This document shows, in pieces, positions 24,652 through 32,433 of a stretch of 64,000 nucleotides of DNA. The first letter of the stretch is position 1; each line of letters begins with the position of its first letter. Below the pieces are notes generated by a model. The model was not told the origin of the DNA. It did no database searches and saw only the letters and a program-made list of their open reading frames with translations. Made by a program: the position numbers and the translations under genes. Source of the DNA: Streptomyces tagetis. Lineage in GTDB: Bacteria > Actinomycetota > Actinomycetes > Streptomycetales > Streptomycetaceae. The stretch covers positions 1,674,001-1,738,000 of the forward strand of contig NZ_JAGPNL010000001.1 of NCBI RefSeq assembly GCF_018069565.1, given 5' to 3'.

Positions 24652-26805
24652 TCAGCCGGTGGTGCGCAGGAGCAGCAGGGCGATGTCGTCGCTGCGCTCG
24701 TCCGCGTCCGCGTACTCCTGGACGAGCCGGTCGGCGACCTCGTCCAGCGGCAGGTGCCCGACCTCGCCGAGCCGGCGCCCCAGGTCGGCCAGCGCGTCCT
24801 CCAGATCGACGCCCGGCGACTCCACCAGGCCGTCGGTGTAGAGGGCCAGCAGGCAACCGGGGGCCAGCTCCACCTCCGTACGGGGGTACGTGGCCGACGC
24901 GGTGACGCCGAGCAGCGGGCCGCCCGCCAGGTCGAGCACCCGCACCCGCCCGTCCGGGTCGCGCAGCAGCGGCGGCGGATGCCCCGCGCGGGCCATCACG
25001 GCCCGGCCCCGGGCCGGATCGAGCCGCAGGTAGAGACAGCTCGCGAAGAGTTCGGTGCCCAGGTCGATCAGCAGCCGGTTGGAGCTGCGCATCACCTCCT
25101 CGGGCGCCTGGCCGACCGCCGTGTAGGCGCGTACGGCGGTACGGATCTGCCCCATCAGCCCGGCCGCCGTCACGTTGTGGCCCTGGACGTCCCCGATCAC
25201 CGCGACCGACATGTCCCCGGCCGGCGCCAGGTCGTAGAAGTCGCCGCCGATCTGCATGCCCCGGGTCGCGGGCAGGTACCGCGCGGCGGTCTCCACGCCC
25301 GGCACCGACGGCAGCGAACGCGGCAGCAGCGCCTGCTGGAGCCCGTGCGCCAGCCGGTGCTTGGCGTCGTAGACCAGGGCGCGGTCCAGTGCCTGCGCGA
25401 TCAGGCCGGCCAGGCTGGTCAGCACCGCCCGCTCCTCCGTGGTGAAGGTGTGCGGCCGGGAGTAGGCGAGCACACAGGTGCCCACCGGCCGCCCGGACGC
25501 GATCAGCGGCAGGAACGCCCAGGCCGCGTAGCCGTCGCTCACCTCTCCGTGGATCGGGTAGAGGCGGCGCAACTCCTCGAAGGACTCGAAGAAGGCCGGC
25601 ACCCCGGTCCGCAGCACCTGCGTGCCCGGCAGCGGCGTGGACAGCGGGACCCCGTTGAACAGTTCCACGATCTCCGGGTTGTCGTACCCGTGGTGCCCGA
25701 GCACGTCCAGCCGCCCGGCCCGCGAGGCGAGGACGACCAGCGCCTGGCTGCCCATGGTCGGCGCGATCTCGTCCGCGATGAGCTGGATGACGTCCTGCAC
25801 GCCGACGGCCTCGGACAGCGCGCCGGTCAGGCTCGCCACCTGGGAGATGGTGACCAGCCGGGACGGCGTCTCCTCCGGCACCGTCGTTCCCCCGCCGGTG
25901 CCCTCGCCCCGCCCCGCCACCTCCCGGGCCCGGCTGATGCGCACGCTGAGCCCGCTGGTGCCCGGGTAGAGCCGGAAGGACAGCCAGTCGCCCGGCGGGC
26001 GCAGCGCCACGAAGGAGGTGGTGTGCTGGCTGATCAGCGCGCCCCGGTAGCGGTCCTCGTAGACGGGGTCGTCGAGCCAGGGCGCCGCGCGCCAGAGCGG
26101 GGTGCCGACCAGCTCGGCCGCCGGGATGCCCAGCAGCTCGGCCGCGGCCGGGTTGGCGAAGCCGACCCGCCCGTGCAGATCGAGCGAGCACAGCCCGTAC
26201 GGCAGCCGGGAGAGCATCCGCACCGCCTCGGCCGCGCCGAGCGTGCCCGGGGCGCCGCCGCCCCGCGGACCGGCGAGCAGGTCGGGTTCCGGACCCAGCG
26301 GCACGCTCGCCCGTACCGCCCGCTCCAGCTCGCCGGCGAGCCGGGCGCAGGCGGCCATGAGCCGGTCGCGCTCCGGCTGGGCCAGATCCGGGGAGCCGGT
26401 TCCGGGCCAGGACAGGAAGACCGCCCCGTAGGTGGCGTTCTCGGTGACCAGGGGCATGGCGAGCAGGGCGAACGGATAGGGGAGCACGACCGCGATCCGC
26501 GGGTAGCGCCGTGCCATCTCCTGCCCGTCACGGACCCAGACCGGGCGCCGCTCGCGCACCGCGTCGGCCACCGGGACCCGCGCGTGCGGCGAGATCCGCT
26601 CCCAGGGCGCCGCGAAGGTCCGCGGCAGCCCCGCCATCACCGCCATCTCCAGCGCGGGCGGGTCGGAGCCCATCAGGTAGACCGCTCCGGACTGGGCGTG
26701 CGCCTCGTCCATCATCGCGGTGAGCGCGGGCGACAGGACCCGGCCGCCGGGCGGCTGCCCGGTGGTGGGGCCGGTCTCGGGGGCCGACAGATCCTCGGAC
26801 ACCAC
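24652..26805 (-). CDS. GAF/PAS-sensing SpoIIE-family serine phosphatase
   Basis: A 717-residue soluble phosphatase. Two GAF-like modules (about 25-165 and 330-490) flank a PAS module (about 200-300, SRLPYGLCSLDLHGRVGFAN). The PP2C/SpoIIE domain occupies about 505-715, with metal-binding aspartates in IGGDFYDLAP, VIGDVQGHN, LYTDGLVE and SDDIALLL. It lacks the RsbW-type ATPase present in the 5786-8191 protein. It should dephosphorylate an anti-sigma-factor antagonist on a small-molecule or redox cue. The GTG at 26805 is preceded by AGGAGG at six bases. Two 19-base direct repeats lie at 26842-26879, upstream of this start. Confidence 0.9.
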   Translation of the reverse strand: MVSEDLSAPETGPTTGQPPGGRVLSPALTAMMDEAHAQSGAVYLMGSDPPALEMAVMAGLPRTFAAPWERISPHARVPVADAVRERRPVWVRDGQEMARRYPRIAVVLPYPFALLAMPLVTENATYGAVFLSWPGTGSPDLAQPERDRLMAACARLAGELERAVRASVPLGPEPDLLAGPRGGGAPGTLGAAEAVRMLSRLPYGLCSLDLHGRVGFANPAAAELLGIPAAELVGTPLWRAAPWLDDPVYEDRYRGALISQHTTSFVALRPPGDWLSFRLYPGTSGLSVRISRAREVAGRGEGTGGGTTVPEETPSRLVTISQVASLTGALSEAVGVQDVIQLIADEIAPTMGSQALVVLASRAGRLDVLGHHGYDNPEIVELFNGVPLSTPLPGTQVLRTGVPAFFESFEELRRLYPIHGEVSDGYAAWAFLPLIASGRPVGTCVLAYSRPHTFTTEERAVLTSLAGLIAQALDRALVYDAKHRLAHGLQQALLPRSLPSVPGVETAARYLPATRGMQIGGDFYDLAPAGDMSVAVIGDVQGHNVTAAGLMGQIRTAVRAYTAVGQAPEEVMRSSNRLLIDLGTELFASCLYLRLDPARGRAVMARAGHPPPLLRDPDGRVRVLDLAGGPLLGVTASATYPRTEVELAPGCLLALYTDGLVESPGVDLEDALADLGRRLGEVGHLPLDEVADRLVQEYADADERSDDIALLLLRTTG

Positions 26806-26841
26806 CGACCACCTCCTCTCCCGGCCGCACGCGTCGTCCCC

Positions 26842-26879
26842 TGTTCCCAATCTCCCCCTTTGTTCCCAATCTCCCCCCT
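26842..26879. repeat. Two 19-base tandem repeats upstream of the SpoIIE gene
   Basis: TGTTCCCAATCTCCCCCTT (26842-26860) is repeated almost exactly at 26861-26879. On the coding strand of the phosphatase gene each unit reads as a purine run then GATTGGGAACA, 37-74 bases before its start codon. A regulatory role is inferred from position only. Confidence 0.6.
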
Positions 26880-27019
26880 GACGGCCACCCGCGCACGGTG
26901 GACCCGCCCCCCGCCACGCCCGGCGACAGGGCGCACGCGGTGCGTTTCACGGCGGCGTCCCCGGGGACCCGGGTGGCCACGGATCATCCCCATGCTCGGC
27001 AGGAAGAAGATGATGCCCC

Positions 27020-27244
27020 GTGACCATGGACCTTCCCGAGGAATCCGCCGCCCGCCGCGCGCAGCCCGTCGTCCGCCCTCCGGAGACGGGCTGGTCACAG
27101 GCGCGCGGCCGGCTCGGCGGCGGAGCGCCGCGTATCTGGCTGCCGGCCGTCGAGGACGGCACCTGGACACCGGCCGCCGACGACGACCGGCTCCGCGTGA
27201 CGCTCCCCGGCGCCGAATCGCACATCGTCCGCGGCGAGGACTGA
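27020..27244 (+). CDS. Small hypothetical protein
   Basis: A possible 74-residue soluble protein from a GTG (or ATG at 27026). It has no signal peptide or membrane helix. The second half, APRIWLPAVEDGTWTPAADDD and RLRVTLPGAESHIVRGED, looks like a short beta-rich unit. The Shine-Dalgarno (AGGAAGAAG) is rather far, about 14 bases. Codon use is typical of the genome. I do not recognise a family and the gene may not be real; the main support is that it fills a gap between well-defined genes. Confidence 0.45.
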   Translation: MTMDLPEESAARRAQPVVRPPETGWSQARGRLGGGAPRIWLPAVEDGTWTPAADDDRLRVTLPGAESHIVRGED

Positions 27245-27263
27245 CCCGTGCGCGGCGGAGCCG

Positions 27264-27644
27264 TCAGCCCGTGGTCTCCTCCTCGTCCCAGACCTGGATC
27301 ATGGTCTGTTCGGCGATCTTCCCGTCCCGCAGCGACAGCATCGACTCCGCGAGGACCCGGACGCCGTCGGGGTACGTGCACGCCTCGCTGAAGGCGGCCC
27401 GGTCGCCCTGCACGACGCACTCCTCCACCGTGTGGGTCATGTCGCGGCTGTACACGTCGTCGAGCATCGCGGCGATCTCGTCCCGGCCGTACAGCACCTT
27501 GGGGGTACTGGGCTGGGTGTGGCGGTCCACGATGCGGATGCGCGCGTCGTCGGCGTAGAGCGACACGATGGTCTGCGGGGTGCCTTCCTCGATACCCCGG
27601 CGCAGCGCCTCGGTGTCGAAGCCGGGGGTTGTGGCGGTGCCCAT
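27264..27644 (-). CDS. SnoaL-like / NTF2-fold polyketide cyclase-type protein
   Basis: A 126-residue protein of the nuclear transport factor 2-like superfamily: EALRRGIEEGTPQTIVSLYADDARIRIVD forms the opening helix and strand, followed by LYGRDEIAAMLDDVY and beta strands to VWDEEET. SnoaL-like folds bind small hydrophobic ligands and range from isomerases and cyclases to stress proteins. The ATG at 27644 has GGAGG five bases upstream; the longer upstream frame lacks similarity. No polyketide genes are nearby, so a general stress role is as likely as biosynthesis. Confidence 0.85.
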   Translation of the reverse strand: MGTATTPGFDTEALRRGIEEGTPQTIVSLYADDARIRIVDRHTQPSTPKVLYGRDEIAAMLDDVYSRDMTHTVEECVVQGDRAAFSEACTYPDGVRVLAESMLSLRDGKIAEQTMIQVWDEEETTG

Positions 27645-27821
27645 GATGACCTCCTCCGAGAGCCGGGGCCTCGGCCCGAGGGGGACACGGGCCGACGGGC
27701 CCTCTCTTTCGAGACTGCTCCACCGGCGCGCGGTGGGCAAGGCGATCGGGCGACTGCTCCTGACGGGTGAGGCGCGCGGCCCGGCCGTGTCCGCCGGCGG
27801 GCCCGCCGCGTTGGCGGATAC

Positions 27822-28109
27822 ATGATCTCAACTCGACGTATCGCCGCCGCCGTCGGTCTCGCCGTCGGTGTCGCCGGTCTCGCCGCGCCCGTGGCCGGCG
27901 CGGCCGAAGCGGGCCCGCGGAACTCCGGCGGGCTCAGCCCGGTCTCCGCGCTCGACTCGCTCGCCGTGGGCGAGGTGCCCACCGAGCACCGGGCCGGACT
28001 GCCCCGGCCGTCCGAACAGATCGGCAAGCTCAACGACCTCAACCAGCTCGGACAGGTCACCGGCCTGGTCTCCCCGGTCTTCGGCGCCATCCCCGCCATC
28101 CAGACCTGA
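27822..28109 (+). CDS. Small secreted protein, function unknown
   Basis: Ninety-five residues. A clear Sec signal ([30 protein letters not shown]) would leave a mature peptide of about 65 residues: an N-terminal [18 protein letters not shown], a middle [16 protein letters not shown] and a hydrophobic C-terminus [20 protein letters not shown]. No cysteine. Such small exported proteins are common in Streptomyces and mostly uncharacterised. The VTGLV segment recalls the core of the precursor at 22581-22796, though the leaders differ. Monocistronic, followed by a hairpin terminator. Confidence 0.78.
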   Translation: MISTRRIAAAVGLAVGVAGLAAPVAGAAEAGPRNSGGLSPVSALDSLAVGEVPTEHRAGLPRPSEQIGKLNDLNQLGQVTGLVSPVFGAIPAIQT

Positions 28110-28111
28110 CG

Positions 28112-28140
28112 GGCCCGCCGTCCCCCGCCCGCGGCGGGCC
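28112..28140 (+). terminator. Hairpin terminator after the small secreted protein gene
   Basis: GGCCCGCCG (28112-28120) and CGGCGGGCC (28132-28140) form a perfect nine-base stem with an 11-base loop, three bases after the stop codon. Confidence 0.75.
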
Positions 28141-28366
28141 GCGCCGGGAGCGGGCGCGGCCCGCTCGCGCGTCGTGCGGCGGGGGCCGGGCGGCGCGGGT
28201 GTCCGGGAGGCGGACCGGCGCCGCGCCGCGCGCCCGGACCGGCGGACCACCGTGGGCGCGAACCGGCCGCCGGGGACCGGAACCCGCCCGCCACCTTGCC
28301 CTTTGCCGATCGGTTCAGCGTAGGGTCGGGGTGAACCACGATGGTCGTGAAGAAGGGGCCAGCACC

Positions 28367-29455
28367 ATGGCGCAGGAAGTACGCGGCGTGATCGCACCGG
28401 GCAAGGACGAGCCGGTGCGGATCGAGACGATCGTCGTGCCCGATCCCGGACCCGGCGAGGCCGTGGTGCGAGTGCAGGCGTGCGGGGTCTGCCACACCGA
28501 CCTGCACTACAAGCAGGGCGGCATCAGCGACGACTTCCCCTTCCTGCTCGGCCACGAGGCCGCGGGTGTCGTGGAGTCGGTCGGCGCCGGGGTCACCGAC
28601 GTCGCCCCCGGTGACTTCGTGATCCTCAACTGGCGCGCGGTGTGCGGGAAGTGCCGTGCGTGTCTGCGCGGACGCCCCTGGTACTGCTTCGACACCCACA
28701 ACGCCGAGCAGAAGATGACGCTCGCCTCCACCGGGCAGGAGCTCTCCCCGGCGCTCGGCATCGGCGCCTTCGCCGAGAAGACGCTCGTCGCCGCCGGGCA
28801 GTGCACCAAGGTCGACCCGGCCGTCGCCCCCGAGGTGGCCGGACTCCTCGGCTGCGGCGTGATGGCCGGCATCGGCGCCGCCATCAACACCGGGAACGTG
28901 GGCCGCGGCGACACGGTCGCCGTCATCGGCTGCGGCGGCGTCGGCGACGCGGCCATCGCCGGCTCCCACCTGGCGGGCGCGGCGAAGGTCATCGCCGTGG
29001 ACATCGACGACCGCAAGCTGGAGACCGCCCGCGGCATGGGCGCCACCCACACCGTCAACTCCCGCGAGAACGACCCCGTCGAGGCGATCCGCGAGCTGAC
29101 CGGCGGCTTCGGCGCCGACGTCGTCATCGAGGCGGTCGGCCGCCCGGAGACCTACCGGCAGGCGTTCTACGCCCGCGACCTGGCCGGCACCGTCGTCCTG
29201 GTCGGCGTCCCGACCCCGGAGATGAAGCTGGAACTGCCGCTGCTGGACGTCTTCGGACGCGGCGGCTCGCTCAAGTCGTCCTGGTACGGGGACTGCCTGC
29301 CCTCGCGGGACTTCCCGATGCTGGTCGACCTGCACCTCCAGGGCCGCCTGGACCTCTCCAAGTTCGTCACGGAGACCATCCGGCTCGACGAGGTGGAGAA
29401 GGCGTTCGAGCGGATGCACTCCGGCGACGTGCTGCGCTCGGTGGTGGTGCTCTGA
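28367..29455 (+). CDS. mscR: S-(hydroxymethyl)mycothiol dehydrogenase (NAD/mycothiol-dependent formaldehyde dehydrogenase)
   Basis: A 362-residue zinc alcohol dehydrogenase. Catalytic zinc ligands are in QACGVCHTD and LLGHEAAG; the structural zinc site is [23 protein letters not shown] binding is [16 protein letters not shown]. The overall sequence follows the mycothiol-specific branch that oxidises the formaldehyde-mycothiol adduct and also reduces S-nitrosomycothiol. Its stop overlaps the ATG of a metallo-beta-lactamase-fold gene (TGATG), the same pairing seen next to MscR in mycobacteria. ATG at 28367 with AAGAAGG upstream. Confidence 0.92.
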   Translation: MAQEVRGVIAPGKDEPVRIETIVVPDPGPGEAVVRVQACGVCHTDLHYKQGGISDDFPFLLGHEAAGVVESVGAGVTDVAPGDFVILNWRAVCGKCRACLRGRPWYCFDTHNAEQKMTLASTGQELSPALGIGAFAEKTLVAAGQCTKVDPAVAPEVAGLLGCGVMAGIGAAINTGNVGRGDTVAVIGCGGVGDAAIAGSHLAGAAKVIAVDIDDRKLETARGMGATHTVNSRENDPVEAIRELTGGFGADVVIEAVGRPETYRQAFYARDLAGTVVLVGVPTPEMKLELPLLDVFGRGGSLKSSWYGDCLPSRDFPMLVDLHLQGRLDLSKFVTETIRLDEVEKAFERMHSGDVLRSVVVL

Positions 29456-30084
29456 TGGCCGCCCGCATCGAACGCCTCGTCACCTCCGGCCAGTTCAGCC
29501 TGGACGGCGGCACCTGGGACGTCGACAACAACGTCTGGATCGTCGGCGACGACCACGAGGTGATCGTCATCGACGCCGCGCACGACGCGGACGCCATCGC
29601 CGAGGCCGTCGGCGACCGCAGGCTCGCCGCGATCGTCTGCACCCACGCGCACAACGACCACGTGAACGCCGCCCCCGCGCTCGCCGAGCGCACCGGCGCC
29701 GTCATCTGGCTGCACCGCGACGACCTGCCCCTGTGGCGGATGACCCACCCGGAGCGGGAGCCCGACGCCTGGCTCACCGACGGCCAGGTCATCGAGGCCG
29801 CCGGCGCCGACCTGACGGTCCTGCACACGCCGGGCCACGCCCCGGGCGCCGTCTGCCTGCACGACCCCGGGCTGGGCGCCGTGTTCACCGGGGACACCCT
29901 CTTCCAGGGCGGCCCCGGCGCCACCGGACGCTCGTACTCCAGCTTCCCGACGATCATCGACTCGATCCGGGACCGGCTGCTCACGCTCCCGGCCGAGACG
30001 AGGGTCCTCACCGGTCACGGCGACGAGACCACGATCGGGGCCGAGGCCCCGAACCTGGAGGAATGGGTCAAGCGCGGGCACTGA
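29455..30084 (+). CDS. Metallo-beta-lactamase-fold hydrolase (glyoxalase II-like)
   Basis: A 209-residue metal hydrolase. The HxHxDH motif is CTHAHNDHVNA, further ligands are in HTPGHAPGAVCL and FTGDTLF, with the final histidine in LTGHGDET. These residues bind two metals. Coupled by TGATG overlap to the mycothiol-dependent formaldehyde dehydrogenase, it probably hydrolyses the S-formyl-mycothiol thioester or a related mycothiol thioester (inference from gene pairing). Cytosolic, no signal peptide. Confidence 0.9.
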   Translation: MAARIERLVTSGQFSLDGGTWDVDNNVWIVGDDHEVIVIDAAHDADAIAEAVGDRRLAAIVCTHAHNDHVNAAPALAERTGAVIWLHRDDLPLWRMTHPEREPDAWLTDGQVIEAAGADLTVLHTPGHAPGAVCLHDPGLGAVFTGDTLFQGGPGATGRSYSSFPTIIDSIRDRLLTLPAETRVLTGHGDETTIGAEAPNLEEWVKRGH

Positions 30085-30126
30085 TCCCGCACGGTCCCGC
30101 CTCGCGGAGAAAAGGCGACAGAGGAT

Positions 30127-30192
30127 GTCCGGTTTCCCGGGCACTCTCGACCACGAGGACACCACGTGGTCGAGAGGAACGGGAGACCGGAC
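30127..30192 (+). promoter_or_regulatory. 66-nt imperfect hairpin masking a ribosome binding site
   Basis: The left arm (30127-30155) and right arm (30165-30192) pair through an inner perfect 12-bp stem (CTCTCGACCACG at 30144-30155 with its complement at 30165-30176), a small internal loop, and an outer 13-bp stem with one G-U pair. The nine-base apical loop is AGGACACCA. The right arm contains the Shine-Dalgarno GGGAG (30181-30185) and ends directly before the ATG at 30193. It could control translation, or as DNA serve as a large operator. Confidence 0.8.
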
Positions 30193-31152
30193 ATGCGCGA
30201 GGCACCGCGGCGGACGGGGATGACGGGGACGACAGGGGCGCCGGGGGCGCTGACGGGGAAGGTCGCGCTGGTCGCCGGGGCGACCCGGGGCGCCGGACGC
30301 GGCATCGCCGTCGAACTCGGCGCGGCCGGTGCCACCGTCTACGTCACCGGCCGCAGCACCCGCGCCCGCCGCTCGGAGTACGACCGGCCCGAGACGATCG
30401 AGGACACCGCCGACCTCGTCACCGCCGCCGGCGGCCACGGCATCGCCGTCGCCGCCGACCACCTCGACCCGGACCGGGTGCGCGCGGTGGTCGACCGCAT
30501 CGCCCGCGAACAGGACCGGCTCGACCTGCTCGTCAACGACATCTGGGGCGGCGAGCACCTCTTCTCCTGGGACCGCCCCCTGTGGGAGCACGACCTCGAC
30601 GACGGGCTGCGGCTCCTGAGGCTGGCCGTCGACACCCACGCCATCACCAGTCACCACGCCCTGCCGCTGCTGCTGCGCCGCCCCGGCGGACTGGTGGTCG
30701 AGATGACCGACGGCACCGCCGAGTACAACCGCGACCACTACCGGGTCTCCTTCTTCTACGACCTCGCCAAGACGTCCGTCCTGCGCATGGCCTTCGCCCT
30801 CGGCCGGGAACTCGGCCCGCGCGGAGCCACCGCGCTCGCGCTGACGCCCGGCTGGATGCGCTCGGAGATCATGCTCGACCACTTCGGCGTGACCGAGGCC
30901 ACCTGGCGCGACGCCCTGGCCGGTGAACCGCACTTCGCCATCTCCGAGACGCCCTGCTACACCGGCCGCGCCGTCGCCGCGCTCGCCGCCGACCCCGAGG
31001 TGGCCCGCTTCAACGGGCGGTCGCTCTCCAGCGGCGCCCTGGCCCGCGAGTACGGCTTCACCGACCTGGACGGCAGCCGCCCCGACGCCTGGCGCTACCT
31101 GACCGAGGTCCAGGAGGCGGGCCGGCCCGCGGACACCACCGGCTACCGGTGA
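30193..31152 (+). CDS. Short-chain dehydrogenase/reductase
   Basis: A 319-residue Rossmann oxidoreductase. Cofactor loop GATRGAGRGIAVEL, active-site YDLAK (Tyr-x3-Lys) and the downstream LALTPGWMRSE are present; the usual NNAG is replaced by NDIWGGE, as in the DHRS1-like subgroup. TGRSTR after the second strand suggests NADP preference. The ATG at 30193 is chosen over a GTG at 30166 because GGGAG lies seven bases ahead; the GTG falls inside the hairpin loop side. It is 108 bases downstream of the metallo-hydrolase and may be read from the same transcript, with translation gated by the hairpin. Confidence 0.88.
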   Translation: MREAPRRTGMTGTTGAPGALTGKVALVAGATRGAGRGIAVELGAAGATVYVTGRSTRARRSEYDRPETIEDTADLVTAAGGHGIAVAADHLDPDRVRAVVDRIAREQDRLDLLVNDIWGGEHLFSWDRPLWEHDLDDGLRLLRLAVDTHAITSHHALPLLLRRPGGLVVEMTDGTAEYNRDHYRVSFFYDLAKTSVLRMAFALGRELGPRGATALALTPGWMRSEIMLDHFGVTEATWRDALAGEPHFAISETPCYTGRAVAALAADPEVARFNGRSLSSGALAREYGFTDLDGSRPDAWRYLTEVQEAGRPADTTGYR

Positions 31153-31200
31153 CGTACGGCCCCTGCCCGGACGGACGCGGCGGCGGTACGGTCGGTGCCC

Positions 31201-32010
31201 ATGACGGAGACAGGGCGTTTCACGGACCACGGGGTGCTCGTCACGGGAGCGGCGCGCGGCATCGGCGCCGCCACCGTCCGCAGGCTCGCCGCCGAGGGGG
31301 CCCGCGTGCTGCTCACCGACGCCGACCTGCCCGCCGCGCGCCGCACGGCGGCGGACCTGCGCGCCGAGGGGCTCGCCGTCGAGGCGTACGGCTGTGACGT
31401 CGCCGACCGGGACTCCGTGGCGGCGGCCGTCGCCCACGCCGTGGACGCCCTCGGCACCCTGGACGTGCTGGTCAACAACGCCTGCTCCTGCGCGCCCGAC
31501 GCCCCGCTCGTTGAGGAGGAGGCGGAGGAGACCTGGGCGCGGGACCTGGACGTCACCCTGACCGGCGCCTACCGGTGCAGCCGCGCCGCCCTGCCCCACC
31601 TGGCGGCCTCCGGACGCGGCGCGATCGTGAGCATCGGCTCGGTCAACGGCATCCAGGACTTCGGCAACCACGCCTACAGCGCCGCCAAGGCCGGTCTCGC
31701 CTCCCTGACCCGCACCCTCGCCGGGCACGGCGCCCCGCGCGGGGTGCGGGCCAACCTCGTGGCACCGGGGACGGTGCGCACCACGGCCTGGGAGGGGCGG
31801 GAGGCGGCACTGGAGGCGGTACGGCCGCTGTATCCGCTGGGACGGGTGGGGGAGCCCGGGGACATCGCGGCGGCCGTCGCCTTCCTCGCCTCGCGCGACG
31901 CGTCCTGGATCACCGGTACGACCCTGGTCGTCGACGGCGGGCTCACCGCGGTGCACGCCGGGTTCCGTGCCGCGGTGCGGGCGGTGGACGACGGGGCCGA
32001 CGGCGGCTGA
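31201..32010 (+). CDS. Short-chain dehydrogenase/reductase (3-oxoacyl-ACP reductase-like)
   Basis: A 269-residue classical SDR. Motifs: TGAARGIGAAT (cofactor), NNACSC, serine in VSIGSVNG, YSAAK catalytic pair, and the C-terminal ASWITGTTLVVDGG typical of FabG/glucose dehydrogenase-like enzymes. The Asp in LLTDADLP favours NAD. ATG at 31201 is used; a GTG two codons earlier is an alternative, and neither has a strong Shine-Dalgarno. It follows the previous SDR by 48 bases on the same strand. Substrate unknown. Confidence 0.9.
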   Translation: MTETGRFTDHGVLVTGAARGIGAATVRRLAAEGARVLLTDADLPAARRTAADLRAEGLAVEAYGCDVADRDSVAAAVAHAVDALGTLDVLVNNACSCAPDAPLVEEEAEETWARDLDVTLTGAYRCSRAALPHLAASGRGAIVSIGSVNGIQDFGNHAYSAAKAGLASLTRTLAGHGAPRGVRANLVAPGTVRTTAWEGREAALEAVRPLYPLGRVGEPGDIAAAVAFLASRDASWITGTTLVVDGGLTAVHAGFRAAVRAVDDGADGG

Positions 32011-32188
32011 CGGGGCGCGGGGTGCGCCCGGGTGGGTACGGGGCGTGTTCGCCGAGAGCGTGGGGCGAACTTGCTGCCAGATCTTGACAGATGGGGAGAT
32101 GGACGTGATCAGTAACACGGTCGGAAATGTCTGTTTGGCGCGTGATTACTCACCTGGTCTTCACGTCCGGACCCGTATGCTTCACACC

Positions 32189-32362
32189 ATGTCCACCACT
32201 GTTGAACCGTCTTCCGAGCGATCGGCTGCCGAGGTCAACGAGGAGATCCGCGCTCTGTGGCTCCGATCGGGCGGGACACTGAGCGTCGAGCAGCGCGAGG
32301 AGTACCAGCGGCTGGTCCTGGAGTGGGCCTCCGCGGCCCCCGAGCGGGCGACGGCCGCCTGA
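32189..32362 (+). CDS. Conserved small protein, probably leaderless
   Basis: Fifty-seven residues: a disordered start (STTVEPSSERS) and a helical body, AAEVNEEIRALWLRSGGTLS then EQREEYQRLVLEWASAA, with no cysteine or membrane helix. I recall closely similar small proteins as widespread in Streptomyces, but no function is known to me. The ATG has no Shine-Dalgarno; TATGCT at 32176-32181 sits seven bases before it, fitting a -10 hexamer with transcription starting on the A of the ATG. Earlier in-frame ATGs at 32177 and 32099 are less likely. Confidence 0.72.
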   Translation: MSTTVEPSSERSAAEVNEEIRALWLRSGGTLSVEQREEYQRLVLEWASAAPERATAA

Positions 32363-32384
32363 CCGGCCCCTTCCCGGCTCTCCC

Positions 32385-32413
32385 GGGCCGGCCCGCGTCC
32401 GCCGGGCCGGCCC
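32385..32413. terminator. Hairpin terminator in convergent junction
   Basis: The ten-base self-complementary GGGCCGGCCC occurs at 32385-32394 and 32404-32413 with a nine-base spacer, so the RNA from either strand can fold between the two convergent genes. Confidence 0.7.
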
Positions 32414-32433
32414 CCCCTCCGGCGCCGGGGCGC

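Noticed and set aside
32084..32112. Perfect TTGACA at 32084-32089 as a promoter for the small gene at 32189
   Set aside because: No acceptable -10 hexamer lies 16-19 bases downstream; the TATGCT next to the start codon fits better.
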